Below, in pieces: positions 7,478 to 13,925 of a stretch of 30,587 nucleotides of DNA (position 1 is its first letter; the number at the start of each line of letters is the position of its first letter). Made by a program: the position numbers and the translations under genes. The DNA lies in the NCBI GenBank assembly GCA_900545865.1, contig URAN01000031.1, positions 1 through 30,587 on the forward strand, read 5' to 3'. Source of the stretch: an uncultured Eubacteriales bacterium. GTDB taxonomy: Bacteria > Bacillota > Clostridia > Monoglobales > Monoglobaceae. A model generated the notes under the pieces. That model did not search any database and was not told the DNA's origin. It saw nothing but the letters and a program-made list of their open reading frames with translations.

Positions 7478-7507
7478 AGTTAATCCACCGAAGTCAGTGA
7501 TGTTCCT

Positions 7508-7534
7508 ACAAAGAATACTTATAGTATTCTTTGT
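7508..7534 (-). terminator. Perfect hairpin after agrD
   Basis: A 12-bp perfect stem (ACAAAGAATACT and complement) with a 3-nt loop lies 21 nt past the agrD stop. A second small palindrome, AAAGCTATAGCTTT (7535-7548), adjoins it. The U tract is poor, so termination strength is uncertain. Confidence 0.5.
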
Positions 7535-7554
7535 AAAGCTATAGCTTTACGCCA

Positions 7555-7716
7555 TTATTTCATCACATTTTCCGATTTTTTGCTTTCTTCCGCCAGTTTC
7601 TGTAAACCTGCCGGTTCTTTCGGCTGGTGCATACCGCCTGTTGATGCCAAACCTGCTGAATGTATTGCTGCGTCAAGAGCTGCGCTTGCAAAAAGGCTGC
7701 TAATTCAACTAAACAT
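7555..7716 (-). pseudogene. agrD: agrD autoinducer prepeptide gene with an in-frame UGA at codon 4
   Basis: A perfect AAAGGAGG lies 8 nt before an ATG (7716-7714) that overlaps the end of agrB, the standard agrD position. The frame reads Met-Phe-Ser, then UGA (7707-7705), then 49 uninterrupted codons. Those codons have every mark of AgrD: an amphipathic Ala/Leu-rich leader, a core S-T-G-G-M (7644-7630), and the processing tail HQPKEP followed by a charged C terminus. The core Ser would form a lactone ring in place of the usual Cys thiolactone. UGA is a normal stop here (the prkC, rpe and tspO genes end with it), so the gene is interrupted unless translation restarts or reads through. There is no other good start before the core. 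Confidence 0.8.
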
Positions 7717-8296
7717 TTCGTTTTCCTCCTTTCTGCGTTGCCGAACCGATAATCATTAATATGATAACCGAAAGCAACGTTGTTGATATAGTAACACCGG
7801 GTTTTACGTCTGCAATAACCAACAAAATTGACGCTATTGACAGAAAAAACGATGTTATTATCGATTTAATTTTATTGCCGCGCTTTTGCTTATCCGATAA
7901 AGGTTTGTTTGGATGTACTATCGGTGCAAAAACGGCAATGAATACAATGCTTATCACATTTATAATTGATACTGTTATAATACTGTATTCCTTATATGCG
8001 ATTATATCCGACAAAGCCATAACACATATGTATGTTATTATCATTGATAATCTGCACAGCCAAAAAGTTTTTGCGTGAAATCCGCCGCTAAACTGTCTTA
8101 ATACACACAGACTTATTAAAAATGCAACGCTTTCAATTAATCTGTTTAAAACAATTCCGAGTATAATAATTATTGCATAATTTATTATATCTGAGATTAT
8201 CAGCTTAAACCCATAAAAATATATATCCCTCTTATCTTCCGTTATAACATTTTTTCTTACATAATAGTTCGTAATTATATCTACCAATCTATCCAT
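7709..8296 (-). CDS. agrB: AgrB autoinducer-processing membrane protease
   Basis: This 195-aa membrane protein matches AgrB in length and motifs: R67-QFSGGFHAKTFWLC, giving His74 and Cys81 as the cysteine-protease pair. At least four hydrophobic segments follow or flank it (about residues 33-50, 55-66, 84-98, 103-126, 145-162 and 168-184). AgrB cleaves AgrD at the C-terminal side and forms the cyclic peptide at the membrane. The 3' end overlaps the agrD start by 8 nt. The gene is preceded by its own promoter with LytTR-type repeats (8321-8394), so AgrA activation is likely. Confidence 0.92.
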   Translation of the reverse strand: MDRLVDIITNYYVRKNVITEDKRDIYFYGFKLIISDIINYAIIIILGIVLNRLIESVAFLISLCVLRQFSGGFHAKTFWLCRLSMIITYICVMALSDIIAYKEYSIITVSIINVISIVFIAVFAPIVHPNKPLSDKQKRGNKIKSIITSFFLSIASILLVIADVKPGVTISTTLLSVIILMIIGSATQKGGKRNV

Positions 8297-8320
8297 TTTT
8301 GTAGCCCCTTTGTCAATTTA

Positions 8321-8348
8321 ATTATAGTCAATATGGGGAAAATTTCAA
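8321..8348 (-). promoter_or_regulatory. agrB promoter
   Basis: On the minus strand, TATAAT (8326-8321) and TTGAAA (8348-8343) are separated by 16 nt, ending 25 nt before the agrB start at 8296. The slightly short spacer fits a promoter needing an activator, and the AgrA-type repeats sit directly upstream of the -35. Confidence 0.65.
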
Positions 8349-8355
8349 TCCCCTT

Positions 8356-8394
8356 GTGACGGCTGACGCAAATAGCGTGATGATTGACGCAATT
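8356..8394 (-). promoter_or_regulatory. Pair of LytTR (AgrA-type) direct repeats
   Basis: Two 18-nt units, GTGACGGCTGACGCAAAT (8356-8373) and GTGATGATTGACGCAATT (8377-8394), agree at 14 of 18 positions and are spaced exactly 21 bp, two helical turns. LytTR regulators such as AgrA bind paired direct repeats at this spacing just upstream of the -35. The match to position and period is strong; the binding itself is inferred. Confidence 0.75.
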
Positions 8395-8446
8395 TGTCGA
8401 AAAAAAAATCTTTTGCCAACTGCATTTTTGACTTAAAATAACGCAA

Positions 8447-8475
8447 CCGACAACCGTACGTATGACAATTGTCGG
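8447..8475 (-). terminator. Probable terminator after agrC
   Basis: CCGACAA, 15 nt, TTGTCGG forms a 7-bp stem 50 nt past the agrC stop. On the minus strand it is followed by TTGCGTTATTTT. It separates agrA-agrC from the agrB promoter. Confidence 0.45.
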
Positions 8476-8525
8476 CTAATTCCAATTCACAAATCATATT
8501 ATTCAAAATTCGACCGTTTTCTTCA

Positions 8526-9824
8526 TTATTCAGTTATATCTATCATTATATGACAATAAAATTCGTTTTCTTCCTCAAAGAATTGAATCATCCCATTGTG
8601 TTTATCAACAATATTTTTTATGGATTTGATTCCAATTCCGTGCAGTTCTTTATCGGATTTCGATGTTTCAAGCGTTTTATTTTCTTTAAGCACCGATGAT
8701 TTTATGCTGTTGCTTACCAATATGACTAAATAACTTTCATTTCTTTGTATTTCAAGAGTTATTCTTTTCTCAACCGTATCTTTTGCGGCTTCGATGGCAT
8801 TATCCAACAAATTTCCGAAAAGAACCGCTATTTCGGTTGGCGGAATATTTATTTCCGTATCCTGTTTTATATTTACTTCCATAAATATATTCTTTTGATT
8901 GCACAATGCAATCTTTGAATTTATTGCGACATCAAACGCCGTATTATTTGTATTGATATAATTTAATATATTCGGCAAGTGATTATTTGTAAGAACATTT
9001 ACATAATCCTTTATATCCTCACACCTGCCATCATCGGCATACTGTAATATCGTTAAAAGCTGATTCTTTATATCATGCCGAACCGTTTTCATCTCCCTTA
9101 CAAATGCGTCTTTATCAATCATACTTTTCTTTAATGTTTCGTTCTGTTGTTCGAGCAATCGTGCATTTATTGTATTTTCATATTCTTTATTCATTACGAC
9201 AAAAAATAAATATGTTACTATATCGGCGACAACTATACAAGACATTCCAATCAAAATATACAGCTTTATCCCCGAATTATACAGCGTAACTTTCATCAAT
9301 GCACCCAACGAAATCAGCGATATAACAGGCATACATATCAACATCAGCCATTTATATTTATTCAAAGAATACTTATATTTATTCTTTAAAATAAACCGCG
9401 TCGTATAAAACAACATCATTTTTGTAATTATAACTCCGATAATTCGCGTATTATTAAAAACCGAAATCATATCCGACGGATTATATCCTATAATATAGCA
9501 TATAATGAGATTTGTTATAAGTGCTATTACATATGCAATCAATTCGGTAAAGAAAGCTATCCAAAGTTTTAACCCTATACTGCCTTTTAAAAATATCAAT
9601 GCATATGTAAAGTAAATAATAATGGGAATAAAAGCACCGATTGTTTCCAATTCCGTAATTTTATTCATAACACACATTTGTGTAAATGCAGTAATCCAAC
9701 ATAGCGCAAAGCCGAGTATTTTCTTATTATCCGTATACTTTGTTTCAAGATAGCGGGTAACAAAATCCGTCATTATAAACGTTTCGATAAGATTGATGAA
9801 TATTTCAAAAGCCAACTCAATCAT
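8526..9824 (-). CDS. agrC: AgrC-like sensor histidine kinase
   Basis: The 432-aa protein has about six hydrophobic segments in residues 1-212 (the peptide-sensing membrane domain), a coiled linker (213-240), and a phosphoacceptor motif VRHDIKNQL with His250. A GHKL-type ATPase domain follows, with GNLLDNAIEAA (N box, 337-347) and HGIGIKSI (G box, 395-402). This is the AgrC/ComD layout with HATPase_c_5. It should sense the cyclic peptide and phosphorylate AgrA. Its start overlaps the agrA stop by 4 nt (ATGA), indicating translational coupling. No peptide would be made if agrD is truly broken, so it may then act only on peptides from neighbours. Confidence 0.88.
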   Translation of the reverse strand: MIELAFEIFINLIETFIMTDFVTRYLETKYTDNKKILGFALCWITAFTQMCVMNKITELETIGAFIPIIIYFTYALIFLKGSIGLKLWIAFFTELIAYVIALITNLIICYIIGYNPSDMISVFNNTRIIGVIITKMMLFYTTRFILKNKYKYSLNKYKWLMLICMPVISLISLGALMKVTLYNSGIKLYILIGMSCIVVADIVTYLFFVVMNKEYENTINARLLEQQNETLKKSMIDKDAFVREMKTVRHDIKNQLLTILQYADDGRCEDIKDYVNVLTNNHLPNILNYINTNNTAFDVAINSKIALCNQKNIFMEVNIKQDTEINIPPTEIAVLFGNLLDNAIEAAKDTVEKRITLEIQRNESYLVILVSNSIKSSVLKENKTLETSKSDKELHGIGIKSIKNIVDKHNGMIQFFEEENEFYCHIMIDITE

Positions 9825-10552
9825 ACCAAAGTCCTCCTGATAAAGTTCTGATATTCCTCTCTGACAGAATCAATTCTCGAACGGCTCAAACCAAGATGTG
9901 TTTCATCCGTTAAAATTACATCTCTGCTTGTTATTTTTGAAATATACCGACAATTGACCAAAATACCATTTTGAATCCGAACGATATTAAACGGATACAA
10001 CTGTTTTTCGGCTTCTGTTATTTTGCACCTGACTTGCTTTTCATTCGTAATCCTGTCATGTATAATGATATTGTTTCTGTGTGATTCTATATACATCACC
10101 GTGTTTATGTCAATTTCTATGGCACAGTTTTCTGCTTTAAGGTTAAATATTAATTTTTTTCTTTCTTTTTCAACATCAATTTTTCTTAAAAGTTTGGAAA
10201 TAACAACTTTTAAATCGTGCATATGGCTCTTTCGTATGAACCAAAAAGGGTGATAGTCATACGACTGGTACACCTTATCTTCGTGGCTTGTTACGAACAA
10301 AATAAAAATATCTTCTTTTCTTTGCTGAAGCAAAGACGCCACTTCAAATCCGTTCATTTCGGGCATATCTATGTCGAGTAATACAACGTCAGCCGCTTGA
10401 ATATCGAACTGCTTCAACAGTGCCGCGCCGCTGTTGAACACAGTGGTTTCACAGTTTCGTTTGTCATTCACACATAATGTAATTTCCTTTTTTATTATGT
10501 TTGCAAAGTCTATATTGTCATCGCAAATATAAAATTTTAAATTATCTTTCAT
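9821..10552 (-). CDS. agrA: AgrA-like LytTR response regulator
   Basis: This 243-aa protein has an N-terminal receiver domain: the acidic pair D11-D12, the phosphoacceptor D60 in VVLLDIDMPEMNG, a Thr/Ser at FVTSHED and a Lys near 113. The C-terminal LytTR domain (about 140-238) contains MYIESHRNNIIIH, VRIQNGILVNCRYISKI and LGLSRSR. LytTR proteins bind paired direct repeats, and such a pair lies before agrB. AAGGAG precedes the ATG by 8 nt. The gene leads the agrA-agrC pair, the reverse of the staphylococcal BDCA order, and is read from a promoter at 10700-10728 through a 140-nt leader. Confidence 0.9.
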   Translation of the reverse strand: MKDNLKFYICDDNIDFANIIKKEITLCVNDKRNCETTVFNSGAALLKQFDIQAADVVLLDIDMPEMNGFEVASLLQQRKEDIFILFVTSHEDKVYQSYDYHPFWFIRKSHMHDLKVVISKLLRKIDVEKERKKLIFNLKAENCAIEIDINTVMYIESHRNNIIIHDRITNEKQVRCKITEAEKQLYPFNIVRIQNGILVNCRYISKITSRDVILTDETHLGLSRSRIDSVREEYQNFIRRTLV

Positions 10553-10699
10553 TATTGAATCTCCTTAAATGACAATTTCTTGAAAGCCATTATTCATAAA
10601 TATAAGCTTTTTGCAAAATACAGACCTTACACAGATATTTTTTACAAATCAACCGTGTATTTAAAAGTCAAACGCTCTCCCTTTTATTCCCATTTTTAT

Positions 10700-10728
10700 A
10701 TTATACCACATTTTTGTCGATTAGTAAA
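10700..10728 (-). promoter_or_regulatory. agrA-agrC promoter
   Basis: TTTACT (10728-10723), 17 nt, TATAAT (10705-10700) on the minus strand, followed by about 140 nt of leader. No LytTR repeats are seen here, so agrA-agrC expression may be constitutive while agrB-agrD is induced. Confidence 0.75.
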
Positions 10729-10778
10729 GAACCGACGACTATGATTTCACGGTTTTTGAATGAATAAAACGTATATTT

Positions 10779-10806
10779 GCAGGGGATGGCGTCCCCGACA
10801 TCCCGC
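10779..10806. repeat. REP-like GC-rich palindrome
   Basis: GGGATG...CATCCC with an inner GGGGA...TCCCC lies in the otherwise gene-free stretch 10730-10917. It resembles the element in the 256-bp repeats and is probably another member of a dispersed family. Confidence 0.45.
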
Positions 10807-10845
10807 GATGCCGAAATTCACAAAATTAACCCGTTCAAAAACAAA

Positions 10846-10891
10846 GAGCCGGCACCGACCCGATTATTGAAAAATCGAGTCGGCAACAGCC
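10846..10891 (-). terminator. Terminator of the ABC transporter operon
   Basis: A long imperfect stem pairs GAGCCGGCACCGACCCGATT with its partner across a short loop. On the minus strand it is followed by TTTGTTTTT. It starts 27 nt past the ATPase stop codon. Confidence 0.8.
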
Positions 10892-10917
10892 CTTTTTTAA
10901 GTATTCATTTGTGTGTA

Positions 10918-11676
10918 TCAGCCGTTCATAAACCGCGACAAAAATTCCTTTGTTTCGGTCTTTTGCGGCGATGTAAAAATCTGTTCGGGCGTACCCTCTT
11001 CACAGATAACGCCGTCTTTCATAAACACAACGTGGTTTGACACATCTCTCGCAAAAGCCATCTCATGTGTGACGATAATCATTGTCATACCCTCTTTTGC
11101 AATCTCTCTTATTACCTCGAGAACCTCGCCGACCATTTGAGGGTCAAGCGCCGATGTCGGTTCGTCAAACAATATCACATCGGGCTTCATCGCAAGAGCG
11201 CGCGCAATTGCCACTCTCTGTTTCTGTCCGCCCGATAACTGTTTCGGCTTTGCGTTGATATACGGAAGCATCCCAACTTTGTCAAGACACTCCATCGCCC
11301 TCTTTTTCGCCGTTTCTTTATCCGTCTTTAAGACCTTTCTTTGACCTATGACACAGTTCTTTAAAACCGTCATATTTTCAAAAAGGTTAAAGCTCTGAAA
11401 AACCATTTCGACTTTGGCGCGGTATGCCGGGATGTCCTTTGTTTCAAGGATATTTTTACCGTTATACACAATCTCGCCGCCCGTCGGTTCTTCCAAAAGA
11501 TTAACGCATCTCAAAAGCGTTGACTTTCCCGACCCCGACGAGCCGATGATACAGGTAACATCACCCGTCTTTACCGAAAAGTTAATGTCCTTTAAGACCT
11601 CGTTCTCGCCGAAAGATTTTTTAAGTCCTCTGATGTTTATTATTGTGTTTGATTCGGTGTTGTTAGCCGTATTCAT
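10918..11676 (-). CDS. Polar amino-acid ABC transporter ATP-binding protein (probable lysine import)
   Basis: This 252-aa ATPase of the GlnQ/HisP class has Walker A GSSGSGKS (45-52), signature LSGGQKQRVAIARA, Walker B VILFDEPTSALD and the switch His in IIVTHEM. The ATG at 11676 shares one base with the permease stop (TAATG), so the two are translationally coupled. The operon is permease, ATPase and binding protein under a lysine riboswitch (13481-13645), which makes lysine or a close analogue the likely substrate; the sequence of the ATPase alone would not tell. Confidence 0.92.
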   Translation of the reverse strand: MNTANNTESNTIINIRGLKKSFGENEVLKDINFSVKTGDVTCIIGSSGSGKSTLLRCVNLLEEPTGGEIVYNGKNILETKDIPAYRAKVEMVFQSFNLFENMTVLKNCVIGQRKVLKTDKETAKKRAMECLDKVGMLPYINAKPKQLSGGQKQRVAIARALAMKPDVILFDEPTSALDPQMVGEVLEVIREIAKEGMTMIIVTHEMAFARDVSNHVVFMKDGVICEEGTPEQIFTSPQKTETKEFLSRFMNG

Positions 11677-12443
11677 TATCTCGCCTCCTCTGCTGAAAAG
11701 CTCGCGTCCGGCATTGTGGACGAATGGTGTATAAGATATGATGACGGTCCGTCTATCTTATGCTCTATCGCCTTTAAGATACGCGTTATCGTGAACGTAA
11801 GCACAAAGTATATCACGCACGCCACGCAATACGATTCAAATATTGCCCACGTCATTTTTGAAATCTTGCTTGTAAAGAAAAACAGTTCCGTTACACCGAT
11901 AACATTCAAAACCGATGTGTCTTTTATGTTTATGACAAACTCGTTGCTTATCGCCGGAAGGATGTTGCGCATTGTCTGAGGAACAATAACGTTTATCATT
12001 GTCTGCCAATGGTTCATACCTATTGAATACGCACCCTCGAACTGTCCTTTGTCAATCGAGATGATACCGCCTCTGACTATTTCCGCCATATATGCGCCGG
12101 TGTTTATCGAAACGATAAACATACCTGCCGGTATAAGCGGCAGAGTCTGTCCGCCGTTCATAAAAGCATAGCCCCAGTATATAACCATTGCCTGTACCAT
12201 CATCGGCGTACCTCTGAATACCTCGACATAAATGCTGATTAAAACATTAACTATTTTTAATATAACCCGAATCACGGGGTTTTTGGACTTGGGAATCGTG
12301 CGTATGATTCCCGTAATAAGTCCTATAACCAATCCTATAATCGTTCCCGAAAGGGCAATAAGCATTGTAAAGCCTATACCCTGTAAGAGATAACCCTTGT
12401 ACTCGGCAACAATTGATAATACTTCATTGAAAAATGCCTGCAT
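11676..12443 (-). CDS. Polar amino-acid ABC transporter permease (probable lysine import)
   Basis: The 255-aa permease belongs to the HisM/GlnP family. The first half holds hydrophobic segments and VEVFRGTPMMVQAM, the signature RGTP motif; the EAA loop follows as YSIGMNHWQTMINVIVPQTMRNILP near residue 145. A binding-protein-dependent permease of this size usually works as a homodimer. It lies 44 nt after the substrate-binding protein gene and overlaps the ATPase by one base. The C-terminal tail (about 20 polar residues after the last helix) is slightly long for the family. Confidence 0.92.
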   Translation of the reverse strand: MQAFFNEVLSIVAEYKGYLLQGIGFTMLIALSGTIIGLVIGLITGIIRTIPKSKNPVIRVILKIVNVLISIYVEVFRGTPMMVQAMVIYWGYAFMNGGQTLPLIPAGMFIVSINTGAYMAEIVRGGIISIDKGQFEGAYSIGMNHWQTMINVIVPQTMRNILPAISNEFVINIKDTSVLNVIGVTELFFFTSKISKMTWAIFESYCVACVIYFVLTFTITRILKAIEHKIDGPSSYLIHHSSTMPDASFSAEEAR

Positions 12444-12487
12444 AATTTATCTACCTGCTAACCCGATTATTTTGTTAAGTCTGTGTC

Positions 12488-13342
12488 TTATTCCTCTGAC
12501 TTGGGAGCGATGTTAACCATTTTTTGCATAAGCTCTTTTTGTGCCGCGCTGTCCAATGACGCGATTGCGGCGTTAATCTTTTCGGTTAAGTCAGAGCCTT
12601 TTTTAACACCGACAGCGATGCTTACTTCGTCATCGGCAACTTTAAATCCCGTGTCGTTGTTCACAAGCGGAACATAATCGTATGCGGAATCCTGAATTAC
12701 CGCCATTGCGGTCGGTTCCTCTGCGATGTATCCGTCTATCGTTCCTGCTTTGAGAGCGATGAGCATTGCCGAAAAGTCAGCCATTTCGCTTGCTTTTGCC
12801 TCGGTCTGTTCGGTCAAAGCGGTGAGATGGAATGTACCCGATTGTGCCGCAATCTTTTTATCTTTAAGGTCGGCAATCGTTTTTACATCCGAAAGGCTGC
12901 CCTTTTTGGTAACGACAACGAGGTTCGATGTGTAATAGTTATTCGAAAAGTCGATTTTTTCTTTTCTGTCCGCCGTCGGGCTCATACCTGCGATAATCAT
13001 ATCGAGCTTGCCCGACTGAACGCCCGGGACAAGGCTGTCCCACTCAAGAGCCTGTATTTCAAGTTCCTTTCCGAGTGCGTCCGCAATCTTTTGAGCGACC
13101 TGAACGTCATAGCCGTTTGTGTACATATTATCAACGTTTGAAATGGCAACCGCGCCGTTTGAGTTATCCGCCTGTGACCAGTTATACGGAGCATAGTTAC
13201 ACTCCATACCAACGCGCAAAACGTTGCTTGCCGTGGTTTCATCGCCAACCTTTTGGTTGTCCGCCGCGTTGTTTCCGCAAGCGGTAAGCGCGATAACCGA
13301 CGCCGCCGCAAGTAATCCTGCAATAATCTTTTTCATCTTCAT
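12488..13342 (-). CDS. Lysine-type solute-binding lipoprotein (SBP_bac_3)
   Basis: The product is 284 aa, started at the ATG of MKMKKIIAGLL with AGGTGG about 8 nt upstream. A longer open frame to 13444 would be read from inside the riboswitch terminator and is rejected. The lipobox is ALTAC at residue 22, so the mature protein is anchored at Cys. The rest is the family 3 periplasmic-binding fold: LRVGMECNYAPYNW, GYDVQVAQKIADALGK, DMIIAGMSPTADRKEKIDFS, and a C-terminal KKGSDLTEKINAAI. It delivers substrate to the downstream permease and ATPase. Riboswitch control points to lysine. Confidence 0.93.
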   Translation of the reverse strand: MKMKKIIAGLLAAASVIALTACGNNAADNQKVGDETTASNVLRVGMECNYAPYNWSQADNSNGAVAISNVDNMYTNGYDVQVAQKIADALGKELEIQALEWDSLVPGVQSGKLDMIIAGMSPTADRKEKIDFSNNYYTSNLVVVTKKGSLSDVKTIADLKDKKIAAQSGTFHLTALTEQTEAKASEMADFSAMLIALKAGTIDGYIAEEPTAMAVIQDSAYDYVPLVNNDTGFKVADDEVSIAVGVKKGSDLTEKINAAIASLDSAAQKELMQKMVNIAPKSEE

Positions 13343-13420
13343 TTTTTTTCCACCTTTTTTATATATTAATTTTAATTCTTTTACAACAGCATAAACCGAA
13401 TTTAATCGGATAAAACGAAA

Positions 13421-13456
13421 AGACCGCGCACGCCAACCAATCAACGTACACGGTCT
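13421..13456 (-). terminator. Riboswitch expression-platform terminator
   Basis: On the minus strand GACCGTGTACG pairs along its 11 bases with CGTGCGCGGTC (two G-U pairs), followed by TTTTCGTTTT. It lies 25 nt after the lysine aptamer and about 80 nt ahead of the binding-protein gene, so lysine binding should favour premature termination. Confidence 0.85.
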
Positions 13457-13480
13457 TTTTATTCAAACCAAAATACAAAT

Positions 13481-13645
13481 CAAGATAGCGCTCCACCGGT
13501 GTGACAGTCCGCAACATATTCTGTTGCGACCCAACATACGGTTCGGGACAGACCCCCGTACATTTCGGCGATATTTCCTTTTATCCGCCGCAGGCTGTCC
13601 GCCCTTGCGCGCTCGGATTACTCTTAAATACCGCACCTCTATCAA
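13481..13645 (-). ncRNA. Lysine riboswitch (L-box) aptamer
   Basis: Read on the minus strand, the element runs GATAGAGGTGCGG, AAGAGTA, a variable arm, ATCGCCGAA, two more arms, then GGACTGTCAC and GGTGGAGCGCTATC. These are the conserved blocks of the L-box, in order and at the right spacing, as in the leader of Bacillus subtilis lysC. The closing helix P1 pairs GATAG at the 5' end with CTATC at the 3' end. It controls the amino-acid ABC operon downstream and is the best evidence for lysine as the substrate. Confidence 0.95.
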
Positions 13646-13682
13646 CATAATAAAAGTCAATATTCAATTTTCATTTTCTCAA

Positions 13683-13711
13683 ATTATCTCACATCTGCCG
13701 CCGAATGTCAA
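13683..13711 (-). promoter_or_regulatory. Promoter of the lysine riboswitch operon
   Basis: TTGACA (13711-13706), 17 nt, GATAAT (13688-13683) on the minus strand, about 40 nt ahead of the aptamer. Confidence 0.8.
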
Positions 13712-13821
13712 TAGTTTTATTTGTTTTTGTTTATTTTTGATAATTTGATATAAATATCGGCGGGCAAAACCCCTCGTTTTTTGTCTTAAATAATCAAATA
13801 TTATTTTTTTTGAATAAACTA

Positions 13822-13850
13822 TTGCATATTTTGAAAAATAATAGTATAAT
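13822..13850 (+). promoter_or_regulatory. Promoter of the NCS2 permease gene
   Basis: TTGCAT (13822-13827), 17 nt, TATAAT (13845-13850). The 65-nt leader is too short for a purine riboswitch and shows none of its motifs. Confidence 0.75.
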
Positions 13851-13925
13851 ATGAACATATTGTTAATATTATGTTAATTTATAGGTTGAAAAACCGGTAA
13901 ATTACAAAAGAAAGGATTTAGAGTA

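Noticed and set aside
7370..7480. A minus-strand fragment reading like the end of a protein (TDATIERIREQQQSGTVL)
   Set aside because: It is only about 27 codons long, starts after a stop, and has no homologous context. It overlaps the plus-strand frame and hairpin, so I cannot support a gene remnant.
7555..7716. UGA read as a sense codon genome-wide, making agrD intact
   Set aside because: Several clearly complete genes here (prkC, rpe, tspO, the RHS tip) end in UGA at the expected place, so recoding across the genome is unlikely.
13343..13444. A 34-codon N-terminal extension of the binding protein gene
   Set aside because: It would begin inside the riboswitch terminator, lacks a ribosome site, and would bury the lipoprotein signal peptide. 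The ATG at 13342 is used.
13463..13660. A 65-codon minus-strand open frame
   Set aside because: It lies within the lysine riboswitch aptamer, whose conserved RNA blocks explain the sequence. No ribosome site is present.
13850..13925. A purine riboswitch before the NCS2 permease
   Set aside because: The leader is about 65 nt and lacks the conserved purine aptamer loops.
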